Assembly: GCF_031143425.1 (NCBI RefSeq) | Contig: NC_090447.1 | Coordinates: 28,548,238 to 28,612,237 of the forward strand | DNA: 64,000 nt | Origin: Pleurodeles waltl | Lineage: Eukaryota > Chordata > Amphibia > Caudata > Salamandridae | Reading direction: 5' to 3' | Shown here: in pieces, positions 37,330 through 48,222 of the stretch | How the letters are laid out: each line of letters starts with the position of its first letter | How positions within the stretch are numbered: position 1 is the stretch's first letter | The notes under the pieces: model-generated | What the model was told of the DNA's origin: nothing | The model's input: the letters and a program-made list of their open reading frames with translations, nothing else | Databases searched by the model: none | Translations under genes and position numbers: made by a program

Positions 37330-37850
37330 GCGCCCCCCAGATCACGTGAGGCCCCCCAGTATGAAGACCTCCGAGTCAGGGGGTCGCAGCCCCCCGTTGG
37401 CGGTGGGGGGGGGGGCGCGCGGGGGCGAGGTGCTCGCCGTGTGTTGACGCCTGAAGCCCTGACCGGCAGCCCGGGGCGGCGGGGGCACAGGCCGGGCTAC
37501 CGGAGGGGCGCGGCTGGGCCGGTCTCTCAGAGTCACCCTTGCAACGAAATGGGTTAATATTACAGCCCACGCGCGGTCACCGCGGAGGGGCGGCTCCTGC
37601 ACGCGCGCAGCACCCCCGGGCCGCGCTCTCACCTCGGACGGGGACAGGCACCGAAGCACCGGCCGGGCGGTTGCTAAGGACTCTTCGCGGCGGTAACTAG
37701 GGACGGCGAGCCGGAGGGGCCAAATCACGCTCAACCGCAGAAGTAAAAGAAGGACTACGCTGAGTGCAGCCGCCGCACGAAGGCCGCGGCCATCTTGGAA
37801 CGGGAGAGCGCTCACTGACAGGCGCGGGAGATGCGGGAGATGCGGTAGAG
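37330..37850 (-). promoter_or_regulatory. CpG island promoter with YY1-type site and non-coding exon 1
   Basis: CpG density rises sharply here against CpG-poor flanks. On the minus strand CCAAGATGGCCGC (37797-37785) matches the YY1 consensus that often sits just after the start site of vertebrate housekeeping-type promoters, so transcription probably begins near 37800-37815. A donor CGAG|GTGAGAGC at 37633|37632 would end exon 1. Its short upstream frame (Met-Ala-Ala-Ala-Phe, 12 codons) stops before the donor. The next exon would be 36904-36771. Confidence 0.6.
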
Positions 37851-37854
37851 GCGC

Positions 37855-38789
37855 ATGCCGAGGGTTCATCCCACCAGGGAGGGAGCAGGGTCTGCTCCAG
37901 GCCCCCTGCGGGCCAGTACCAGGCTGAAACATGTCGACCCACCTCAAGGGATCTAAGACTCATAATTGTGCCTTACACATTCCATATTTTTTAAATCTTC
38001 TCACATCAGCCTAATAAAACAATTTCCATGGGCCAAAGCTAAAAAGTACCATTTCAATAAGGCTGGTGTAGCTGGGGTATTACCCTCAAGGACGGCTTCT
38101 CCATCTTCTTGAATTTAATTCTTTCATTTTCCAGTATGGTAGAATAGTTTCAACCAATACCCTTTCACAATGCCATCTTCTCACAATGTATTCGTTCATC
38201 TTTTTCTGTACCTCGTCACCCTTAAGAGCCGCCAACTATAATTTTTTTGGTTTTAACACCACTTGAGGCATCACATTCAAACATTAGATGATCTTCCTCT
38301 TCAAAATCCTCACTGCCTTGCTCCTCATCACAAGGGGCACTCTACAAGTAGTCAGCTGAAACACTGATTATGCCAGAAATGCATTCCATTGTGAATTAAT
38401 ATTCTTGCAACTTAATTTAGTAATCCAGGGAGATATTTTGTCAGGCGTGCCACCATCCAGGATGATCACATGGGGCATGTGATCAGGTCGAATTACAAAT
38501 TATTTTCCCCATAGAAAATGTTTGAACTTATTAACTGCCCAGACATAGGCTAATAATGTGCGCTCAATTAATGAAAATTATATTTTTTGCAAATTTTTTA
38601 CTAAACAATGTGTGACATACATTTCTTCATACAGAAATGTAAATCAGAGCCCAAAACCCCCACAAAATCAGCGAAAGGACTAAGCATTTGTAACATCTCC
38701 TTTAGTCTCAATCCTGCTAATCCTGTCTTGTCGGTCCAGCTCCAACCCACCTCCCACCCACTCAGCTCTCAGCACTTCATCTCCTCCCA
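37855..38789. other. No recognisable gene
   Basis: This is AT-rich sequence upstream of the CpG island, with respect to the minus-strand gene. It leads into the 3' end of the minus-strand L1. No motif was seen. Confidence 0.4.
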
Positions 38790-40468
38790 TCAGGTTCCAC
38801 GACTGGCTATCCACGCGCCCCATATCTTCTCCCATTTCTTGGGGCAGCCCCTACTTTGGTAGGCCACCTTTTCTGCTCCTTGGCACCAGTCAATATCTGA
38901 GGCCCATTCCTCCACACTCCGGCACTGATGAGCCGCCCTAGCCACATTCAATTTGGCCACAAGCCACAGCCATATTTGTTGGTATCTTGTCCACAGTGAG
39001 CCCCCTGTTATCACCAGGAGGAGCCACCTAGGGTCTCTAGGGACCGGCACCTCCTGAACCCGAGCCATTTCACTCACCACCGCGCCCCAAAAAAGCTGGA
39101 TTGGAGGACAAAACCATAATACATGATAAAAGGTACCAACTAACCCACACATGATTCTGAGGTTGTGTACCACATCTTTTGAAGGCTCACTCAGGACAGG
39201 TAGGATCTGGGCAGTATTCTCAATTGTACAAGGCAAATCGAGCTGGAATGGCATATATCCCAAGCACTTTTCAGGGCGTCTGCCCAATCAGCATCGTCAA
39301 GACCACCCTCAACCTCCCAAGAGGATCAGGTGAACTATTGATTAGTTTCCTGTAGATGGTCGATATTGCTTGTTCTGGGAGTGGCTCTTTAAGAATCCTG
39401 TCCTCAAGTAGTGTCATCTCCTGTAGCTCTTCCCCCCCTCCAGTATGTACCTTTGAAGTGCATGTCCCAAATTTAAGGACCTAAAGTGTTCAGTTCCTTT
39501 CATATCGTACTCCCTCCAATCTCTCAACGGGTATGAGGGCCTTGTCTCTCCAAATGTCCCCAGATGTTCTATACCCATTAGCGACCATTTGGAGAATCCC
39601 TTCTGCCCGCCCACCTCCAGAAAGAGGTCACTGTTCCACAGTCAGGTGCACATAGATAGCGACTCGGCTTCACCTAAGTATTGATAAGCATTCCTCCAGG
39701 CTTGCACCACAGTTCGTGTGTGTGTGTCAGTAGAATCCAGACTCCCTGACGAATGTATAGCACCCCATTGTGCCCATAGTCACCTTAGCAACTCTGTAAG
39801 CTGTCTCCGATTGTGATACAAAGGCCCAGTCATTAGCCACCTCCAGCTGGACGCCCAGTAGTACAAACATGCATTTGAGATTGCCAGCCCTCCTTCATAG
39901 ACACCTATTTGAAGCTTACTTAGTGCGATGCACGGGAGTCCTCCCGCCCAAATCAGTGTTCAGAGTGCTGGTGAATTTTGAAAGACATATAGTAGTCAAT
40001 GCAAAGTCCTCTTTTTGTATAGAGCTGCTCTACGCCTAAGTGTGAGTGGCAGGGTCCTCCAATGATCTGCATCCCTGTTAAGTCTGACTAGTTGTGGGGT
40101 CAGGTTGCGGTGGGGAAATTCCTGTGGGTCATGCGTAATGTATACTGAGGTACTGGAAGCCAGCGCCTTCCACTGGTATTTTGTTACGGGGAGGGAGTCT
40201 GGGAATCTCCCCCGTTAATGGGTATATCAGGGATTTGTCAAGTTCATGCTATATCCAGAATGATCCCCGAAGATTTGGAATATTTGCAGGAGTCGATCAA
40301 TGGAGCGGGCAAGGTCAGTGACAGAGTAGCAGGTCATCTGCATATAAAGATATGCGCTCCTCCCAGCCCTCCATACCCAGTATACCCCAGACCAAAGGGT
40401 TCTGGTGAATCCAAGCTGCCAGCAGTTCCAAAGCTACTGCTAAAAGCATTGAGAATACAGGGCATCCT
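38790..40468 (-). pseudogene. L1-like LINE ORF2, 3' half
   Basis: On the minus strand ORF2 resumes at 40468 with GCPVFSMLLAVALELLAAW, directly continuing the codon sequence that breaks off at 43491. ISLYADDLLLC, the RT palm with both Asp intact, lies at about 40350. The last segment (39287-38790) has the L1 C-terminal text GTFYHVLWFCP, WLWLVAKLNVARAAH and WEKIWGAWI. Frames between 40.3 and 39.3 kb are heavily broken. The copy is dead. Confidence 0.85.
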
Positions 40469-43400
40469 ATTTTTTGTATTTATAAAGCGCACTCCAGCCG
40501 TAGCATTGGAGCACTAAGCAACAGTGAGAAGAGTGACCAAAGGAGAAACAGAGAAGAAAAGGAATAAGATTACTGAGGAAAAAGCCAGGTCTTTAGTTGC
40601 TTCCTAAATGACAAAAACTTATGTTTCTTCCTGATCGTCATGGGGAGCAAATTCCAATGTTTGGCAGCAGCCACTATGAATGCTTTATCACCCCATCTGA
40701 CCTTACGAGTGAAAGGAACATGGACCAGGTAAGGTCCTGTTGATCTAAGCTGACGAGTTGGAACATACCAGCATCAATTTGAGGTCAGGTATTCAAGTCT
40801 GCACATGTATAAGGACTTATGTGTCAGACATATCATTTTAAAGATAATGCGCTTCTTGACTGGTAATCTATGTAGCTGTCTCAGACTACCACTAGCCGAG
40901 GCTGAGCGGAGAAGATGTAGTATTAGACGGGCTGTTGTATTCTAAATTAATTGATTGGAGTTTACTGAGCAAGGTTTTGTCAATATTAAGCATTAAAGCA
41001 TTACAATAATCCAATTTAGAGATCACTAGAGCAAGGGACACCGTAATTCTGAGCTCCTTTTGTAAGTATGGAAAAACTATTTTCAGAATGTTAAAAGTCC
41101 AGAAACAGGCTTTGGCAATAGAATTAACTTGCTTTTTGAAGGATAGGCCATTATCCAATCTAATCCCCAAATTCATAGGGGCGCTTATGTGGGCCTCCGC
41201 GCACTGATGGCCACCAGCGTGCACTCCACAGATCCCAGCTAGAGCCAAAAAGCAAAATCTCAGTTTTGTCACCATTCATCTTAAGCCAGTCCAGGCTCAT
41301 CTATCTATTAACCTCACTCATGCAGCGGTGAAAACAATCTGCAACTTCCTCTCAATTTTTTATCAACGGAATGATTAATTGTGTGTCGTCTGCATAGGAA
41401 GTGGCCAAAAAGCCAAAAGATCGAATCAATCTGGCCAGTGGTGCTACATACAGATTGAATAGAGTGGGACTAAGCGAGGAGCCTTGAGGGACTCCACCCA
41501 GTAACTGATAGGCAGGTGCTCTAAAATCCCCGCAACTTACTGTAGTAGACCTTTCCTCCATAAAAGACTTCAGCGTATTCAGTGCTGTACCTCTGACACC
41601 CGCTTGATAAAGACGGTGTGCCATGATGTGTGGAGAAATGGTGTCAAAAGCTGCTGATAGATCGAATAGCACTAAAATCTCTCCGAGCCCATTGTCAACT
41701 AATCTCCAGATAGTATCCGATGTAGTAATAAGGGCAGATTCTGTGCAATGGGCTTTCCCAAAACCATGTTGAGTGGAGTCTAAACTGCCAGAATCTTGGA
41801 GAAATTTGGCAAGTTCTTCATTAATATGTTTTTCAAAGATTTTAGTTTGAAAAGGCAGCAAGGAGATAGGCCGGAGAGTCTAAAATCATATGCATCACCA
41901 ACTATTTTATTTTTTAGAGGCACCACCGTCACTTCCTTCCAAAGCGGGGGGAAAACTTGCGTAGTCGGAACCTCCTAAAATATCAGAACGAGGGCTGTGG
42001 AAACTAAATCGGGAGCAAGCTGTAATATGTGCAGAGGACAAGGGTCCCAGGGGGAACCAGATTTAATGCGCAGCATAAGCTCTTTAACCCTGTCTAGACG
42101 TAGCAGCTGAAAATTAGTCAGCATGGGGCTGTCATAGTTTGTAGAACTATTTGGACACTCATATGAATCTGATTCATTCACAGATTACGTGAAGCTAGCT
42201 TGAATTTGCACAGCTTTATTTTCAAAGAAAAGAACCACTTTAAAGAGTTCTCTAGGGGCATTTGCTGCTTCCTTAATTTTATGAGGGTAGAACTCAGCTT
42301 TAGCTTTAACTTTGTTGATTGCGTCTTTATAAATACTAAGGGTTGCTCTAAGCTTTCCATTTTCCTTAGAGTTGGAGTCTAGTTTCCACCTCCGTTCTTG
42401 TTGTCGGTATTTCCTCAGCAGATTCTTAAGATCATTGGAAAACCAGGGGCAGCTGACCTTTTTCTTCCCTACAAATCGGGGAGTTCTATGCGGGGCCAAC
42501 TGATCAATAGCTATTTTGACCCCCCTGATTGAACCTGTCTGAAGCCGACAAAAGGAGTTTCTTTGCTGCTTCCCAACCTGCAACCAATGCTGGTCTTAAT
42601 TGTTGATCCTTAATGCTGCCCCAACATCTAACTGGTTTCGCAGACGAACTGACATCCTGAGGGGATGATAGATTAGTCAGTCTAAAAATAAAGAGATGGT
42701 GGTCGGTCCAGTCCGGAGCCCTATTTAATAGAAAAACTAGATCATCGCTGCTGGCAAAAATCCCATCAAGCAGGTGCCAGCCCTATGAATGGTTGTTGTA
42801 ACTTTTAGATTCCCATCAAAGACTGTCATAAGGTTCAAAAACTCATTAATATGGGGATCCTGACTATCATCAAAGTGCATGTTAAAGTCCCCCAATACAA
42901 TATATTTAGAAGTCAAAGTTATTGGCTCAATTATGGATGGTCAGTGATGCAAAAATGTAGAGTAGGATCCTGGAGGTCGATAAATTAACAATCCCTCAAA
43001 GAGCATGGTATTTTTCTGACGAATTTTAAAGTAAACACCCTCAGATCTCTGAAGCAACATTTATGGCTTCCCACTGACAACAGAAACTGGTCTTAAAAAT
43101 GATCGCCAGCCCACCTCCTCTACCTGTTATTCTGTCCAGTCTTCAAAATGAATATCCAAAAGGAGTAGCTGCTATAACATCAGGACTAGAATCTTCTCTA
43201 GCCCAGGTTTCGGTGATAAAGAGGCAATCTAAATAATACTAGATGATCAAATCTTCTATTTCGGTCTTATGTTGGACCAAAGAGCGTGCGTCGATCAAGG
43301 CACAGATCAAAGAATTAGTAGTGACCACCTCGTTATTGTTATGGTTTTCTCGTACCACCAGTGGTATAGTGTGGGAAGAAGTGGTATTAGGTGGTGTCCA

Positions 43401-43490
43401 GGGTGACAAATTGCAAAATTCACAGCACCACCTGTCTAATTTTTCTGGGGAGATCCCAAACCTATGTTCACAACTCTGTCCTCCTGCAAA
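40469..43490 (-). mobile_element. L2/CR1-like LINE inserted into the L1 element
   Basis: Minus strand, from right to left: endonuclease start (ALIDARSLVQHKTEI, about 43300), a broken endonuclease, a spacer frame (42583-42185), and RT with QHGFGKAHCTESAL, VLFDLSAAFDTI, GGVPQGSSLSPTLFNLYVAPL and SYADDTQLIIPL (41861-41352). Then comes a tail frame with ISKLDYCNAL (about 41010) and a 3' end reading GCGCTTTATAAATAC. The YADD catalytic box is intact but the ORF has several stops. The insertion point is exact: L1 codons continue across it, with only TCC(C)T shared at both edges as a possible short target duplication. Confidence 0.88.
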
Positions 43491-43708
43491 TCCCTGCTGC
43501 GTACTCCTCTGTAGGACAAAGACCCGGGACACAACCCCATTAACTCTCACCCTTGCTAATAGTTCCTGACATAATAGTTGGAACGAGGCACAGAATCGGG
43601 GGCTGAATCCCATTCTTCACAGCGTCGCAAACATGTAGCCCCACTCTACATTATCAAACTACATTCTGGCATCCAAGGCTAATAGAAAGGCTGGCACATC
43701 TCTGGGGG

Positions 43709-44104
43709 GGCCGCGTCATGTTGAGCAGTCCATACAACCGGCAGAGATTAAGGCGGGTACTTCTACAGGGCATAAAGCCCAAACAATCATGGTGGACTAC
43801 AGAGGAGACAACTTTCTGTAACTGATTCGCGAGAGTCTTAGAGAGCACTTTTGCCTCAACTTTTAAGAGAGAGAGAGATGGATCTACATGACTCACACTC
43901 CGGGAGGGCCGCGTCATGTGGAGCAGTCCATACAACCGGCAGAGATTAGGACGGGTACTTCTAGAGGGCATAAAACCCAAACAATCAGGGTGGACTATGG
44001 AGGAGACAACTTTCTGTAACTGATTTGCGAGTGTCTTAGAGAGCACTTTTGCCTCAACATTTAAGAGAGAGAGAGAGAGAGATGGGTCTATATGACTCAC
44101 ACTC
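43709..44104. repeat. 198-bp tandem duplication inside L1 reverse transcriptase
   Basis: CCGCGTCATG at 43711 and 43909 start two copies of about 198 bp with a few substitutions. Each ends in a GA run and ACTCACACTCCG. The duplicated unit covers the RT stretch KVLSKTLANQLQ to LLHMTRP. Confidence 0.85.
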
Positions 44105-44887
44105 CGTGCGTGGGTTCCCTTGCTTATGTATGACTACGATTGGAGCTCTGTGTTGGTCTACAGGGAGTTTTTGGTCTGCCAATGCTTCCCAGAACATTTC
44201 AGTCAGCTGTTTCACCACCTTGTCTACCAGTCCTTCGTACAATTCCACTGGAAGCCCCTTAGGCCCCACGGCCTTACCTGACTGTACATTCCTGAGTTCC
44301 TGTCCTATTTCTGCTACAGACAAGTCGTCCTCAAGTGCCGACCTGGCTATGTCCGAGAGTCTCAAGGACAATGTCTTTCAGGAGGTCCTCACAGTCTCCT
44401 TCCGTCATGAGCGACTTGAAGGCATAAAGGCACTCAAAATAAGATGCAAAAGCTTTTGCTATGTTTACACTGGTTCTCTTCACCTCTCCCCTTTCTTCCA
44501 CTACCTCCCGTACACCCCCTCTGGTCCCTCCTGTCTAACCTTCTAATAACTTGTTACGCAGATCATATAAATGTGTGTGTGCGCGCAGGGCGTGTTTATG
44601 GGCACAGTTTTCAGCCAGATAGCAGAGTTCTACCTGCTTGGCTTGCAGGCTGCAATGCAGCTCCAACATATTTCCCCCCCCCCAGAGGTGGGCCCCTATT
44701 TCACTCTTCAGAGTTTCCATTTGCAGCTTTTTTGCTCCTTCTTCTTTCCCCTGATCAAAGTCTGGGCCTCCCCACGAATCACTGTTTTAAAAGCCTCCCA
44801 CAGTACATAGTTAGTGGCAACTGTTCCCATATTTTCCCGGAAGTAATGGTCTGTTCCGTCCCTAGCCTTGTCCTCGTCCTTCAGGTA

Positions 44888-45112
44888 CCATGTGTCGAGT
44901 CTAGGTGGAAGTATCTGGCCTCGTGTTGAGTCTAGGTGGAAGTATCTGGCCTCGTGTCGAGTCTAGGTGGAAGTATCTGGCCTCGTGTTGAGTCTAGGTG
45001 GAAGTATCTGGCCTCGTGTCGAGTCTAGGTGGAAGTATCTGGCCTCGTGTCGAGTCTAGGTGGAAGTATCTGGCCTCGTGTCGAGTCTAGGTGGAAGTAT
45101 CTGGCCTGAGTG
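44888..45112. repeat. 31-bp tandem array, 7 copies, inside L1 endonuclease
   Basis: GAGTCTAGGTGGAAGTATCT plus GGCCTCGTGTC repeats seven times, nearly identical. Single T/C differences alternate (GTGTTGAG, GTGTCGAG). Since 31 is not a multiple of three, the array destroys the endonuclease frame. The near-identity indicates a recent expansion. Confidence 0.92.
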
Positions 45113-45798
45113 GGCCACTAGAGTAATCCCAAACCTATCTACAGCTTTGTAATGATTCCTACGGAGGTGGGTCTCCTGTAATAGAACAATGTCTGGGGCC
45201 AGCCTACGGCTCTGTTGTAAGACGATCATTCTTTTAATCTTACGCCCCAGACCATTCACATTACAAGACAACAAGCTAACCGCCCGCTGCACTCAGGTCT
45301 CAATTGTAGAAGCTGGAAGTAAAGTTTCAGTTTTTTTCTCCTTAGGATCCCAACCCCCAGGGTCTATCTAGAGTCTACATATTCCAGCAGCCTCTGGCCC
45401 ACACACTGCATGCCCGCAACTAACAATCAACCACTGCAAACTGCACAACTTAACCAAACCCCTTAACTTTCCCTCTTCCCCCCACCCTGCTTCGCAGGTC
45501 CCCAAATGCCCACTGTTCAAACTGGCAGAGCACCAGTCACCCCATAATGCACAACCGTGGGTGGGTTTGTAACGCCAATAACTGTTGACCGTTTTCACAT
45601 TTGTGGATGAGCTCTTCGCTTGCATAAAAGATTACCTAGCCAGTGTGCTGGTCGGCTCCACATTTTTTCTCAGCCTATGTTCTATGATGGTGCAACCCCC
45701 GCAGCATTCCCAGATTGTTTCGAATCTGCCGGACCCGGCGACATCTCCAAGCAGGATGGGGACTCTCTCCCCTGTCTCTCGCCTGGTGGCTGTCGTTC

Positions 45799-45926
45799 CA
45801 TTAAATTATCTACCTCTCAGGAGGCCCTTGGGGGATGGACCATTAAATTATCTCCCTCTCAGGAGGCCCTTAGGGGATGGACCATTAAATTATCTCCCTC
45901 TCAGGAGGCCCTTGGGGGGATGGACC
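45799..45926. repeat. 42-bp tandem repeat, 3 copies
   Basis: ATTAAATTATCTCCCTCTCA followed by GGAGGCCCTTGGGGGATGGACC occurs three times in a row, near the ORF1-endonuclease boundary of the L1. Being a multiple of three, it keeps any frame open (a 14-residue repeat on the plus strand), but no protein is implied. Confidence 0.9.
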
Positions 45927-46439
45927 TGGTGTCCTTCTGAGACCCTGGAACCTTTCGCCTCTCCTAGGCCGTCTCGCCCCACCATGCGCCAGCCCTCCAG
46001 CCAGTCCATGCCTTCTCCAGGGACTGGAAGAGCCAGGATTGACCATCCGCCACCACGATTAGCTTTGCCGGGAAGAGCATCATGTATTGGATGTTCCTGG
46101 CCCTGAGCATCTTATTCACCTTCTCGAAGTTGCGGCGCTGTCATTGGATGAATAGAGAAAAGTCAGGGAAAATTCAGACATTTACGTTTTCATAGTGCAG
46201 GGCCCCTTTTGCTCAAGCCACTTGTAGAACTGCATCCCTGTCTCTAAAGGCTGAGCAGTCACCTGTAGCCCACAAGCACAGGGAACTCTCTCCCCGAACA
46301 TGCTGGCGGCGTTGCAGATTCTCCCCGCCTGTCTTGCCTTGCATATCCAGGAAAGGAAAATGTGTGTCAGGTCATCTGCCCTAAAGAGTGGTGTCTCAGG
46401 ACACAGCAGCAGTGTCTGCACTGTGGAGGATGATGGGCC

Positions 46440-47961
46440 AATGATGGACAGGGGATGAATGCTCCACAGTCAATCAGTGCTTCTCCTATTGTAAACAGGG
46501 CTTGGCATAGTGACATAACCCTTCTCTTCACCCTCATCGTGCTGGTAGTTTTGTTTTATGTCAACTGATGCTCGTTTAATTAGCCTCTGCACAGTGCTTG
46601 GGCTGCATAACTAAGATACAATGAATGAAACAACAGGGCGATGTTGGTGCATGTGCCCGGAGTGTCCAAGGAAGGAAGTCTGTATTGTGGAGGGATGACT
46701 ACATGCAACAAGGTCAGCGGTCATCAGAGCATCACTCTTCCTGTCCTTTGCCCTGCTGATGAAACCAGTTGGTCATTCTGTGCCACAAATATACTCTTCT
46801 TGCCAACCTTTGCCACACAAAACCAGTCACTACCAATTCAGCCCCTGTTGCCTTTGCCTGCACAGACCGCGTACCAAAGACCGGTCGTCGGAATCACTTC
46901 TCCAAGCAGGACTAAGGAAATGAACTCCTGTGCTTTACAGTGGAAGACAGAAGAAATGCCACTAGCAGCCACACCTAACACTCTATTCTTTAAATGTAGA
47001 GAAGATAGAAGCAGTGTAGTGGTAAAAGTCAGCAAATAAACACAAGCAGATTGTGTGACCAAACCACTTTTATGGGAAAACAATTCAATTAAAATGTGCA
47101 TTTGGAATCATGCAGAATGGGCATGTGGATTGAATAATTATTTTCAAAGTTAAAGCAATAGCACTGGGAACAATTCAGCTGAAACCATAAACTTTATGTG
47201 GTTCGTAGGTCAACATTTTCTGGCATCTGTTGATCACCGGAGCATCCCAATAGGAGGAGATTAATCTTTCCAGGACAATACAACGAGTACTGCTAGAGGG
47301 AGACCTTAAAGGCTCTGTCGTACACAGGGACGCACACAGTAAGATGTCACAGGACAAGCTGGCAGCAACAGGGAAAGTGTCTGACCACATGCCAACATTA
47401 TAAGAGGTAGAGGCACTACCCCTTGATTAGTATGGGAGAAGCCAAACCCAACTCTCACAGTCAGTGCAAGGAGCAATAATGAGCAACTGATCTGCAGTCA
47501 CCTCTCTTATCTAACAAATCCTACTGCTGGGGTCCACTCCAGTTTTTCTGAAAGTCTATCAGAAGGCCCTTAGCTGCCAATGTCTTCAACCCCCTCTCTC
47601 CTGTTTCATTCCTGTGATTACCCCATTATTGGACTCCTCACCACCGTGGACACGAGCAGTTATTTGAGCACCTCCAGCTCTTTGGCACAACTTCGTTAGT
47701 AGACTCAAAGATGCCAGGGGTGCATAGAAGGTGACAGTTCTTGCAATAACGTTTCTCCAGCAGGCCCTGAGCAGGTGCAAGATTTTCATACTATCCTCTG
47801 CAGTTGTTACTGTAAATGTTAATTCGCCACTTTGAGATGGCACAATGTGAGGAACAGGCATCGGTTACTATTACAGATCCTCTTTTGAGGACTGCCCACA
47901 GCTCAATGTTCATTAACCATGAGCAACCTTGTGCTGGCTCCAGGCAGTCAGGAACCCGAAG
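46440..47961 (-). other. Probable 3' UTR and downstream region of TIMM10B
   Basis: This lies directly 3' of the TIMM10B stop on the minus strand. A 91-codon minus-strand frame (47861-47586) about 100 bp past the stop has no recognisable domain and no clear splice sites. I treat it as untranslated. No canonical AATAAA was found close to the stop on the minus strand, so the end of the transcript is not located. Confidence 0.35.
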
Positions 47962-48222
47962 CTAGCTGCTGCTGTCTGCTGTGCTGCTCGGTACAGGCTG
48001 TAGGCTCTCTCCACTGGGCATGCTTTGAACTTCTGTGCCATCCCCAGCTGCCAACGCCACAGGAGTTGATTCTGAGCTTGCAATCTGGTTCAGCTCAGCA
48101 GCTTTGGACTCCTGGTCACTGATTCTGCGTTGGACAATTCCAGGCATCAACCCCACGTAGGCACTCATCAACCGGTGGTTGGAACGGATTAGCTTTGAAG
48201 CACAACTGTCCAAGCATTTCTC
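47962..48222 (-). CDS. TIMM10B: TIMM10B (Tim9b), terminal coding exon
   Basis: After an acceptor CTTTGCAG (ending 48223), the frame reads [32 protein letters not shown], closely matching the C-terminal half of vertebrate TIMM10B. This small Tim protein sits on the mitochondrial inner membrane with the TIM22 carrier-import machinery. CLDSC is the second of the family's twin CX3C motifs, which pair as disulfides in the intermembrane space. The first CX3C must lie in an upstream exon (higher coordinates), which I do not find in the window. The frame ends at TAG 47964-47962. After the conserved part the tail is about 45 residues, Ser/Pro/Gln-rich and longer than the short human tail. Confidence 0.9.
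   Translation of the reverse strand, partial: EKCLDSCASKLIRSNHRLMSAYVGLMPGIVQRRISDQESKAAELNQIASSESTPVALAAGDGTEVQSMPSGESLQPVPSSTADSSS

Larger units (their letters stand above)
43491..46430 (-). pseudogene. L1-like LINE, ORF1 end, endonuclease and 5' half of RT
   Basis: On the minus strand, 46430-45960 reads across frames as the L1 ORF1 C-terminal part (IFPDFSLFIQ, FEKVNKMLRARNIQYMMLFP). The endonuclease starts at 45292 (LLSCNVNGLGRKIKR, LLQETHLRR), then collapses into a 31-bp tandem array. The RT N-terminal part (44371-44054) has VQSGKAVGPKGLPVELY, VVIHKQGNPR and ECESYRPISL. KVLSKTLANQLQKVVSS and GFMPSRSTR follow, and this segment is duplicated. The frame reaches MGFSPRFCASFQLL and RVNGVVSRVFVLQRSTQQG at 43491, where the L2-like element enters. 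Confidence 0.85.

Noticed and set aside
37342..37947. 201-codon minus-strand open frame over the CpG island
   Set aside because: It runs through the promoter, a donor site and intron sequence. The Arg/Pro/Ala-rich composition is what GC-rich DNA gives by chance.
44888..45112. CRISPR array (31-bp repeats)
   Set aside because: It is a contiguous tandem repeat without spacers, inside a LINE.
47586..47861. Extra coding exon after TIMM10B
   Set aside because: There is no clear acceptor, donor or family match, and it lies about 100 bp past the stop; a 3' UTR is more likely.
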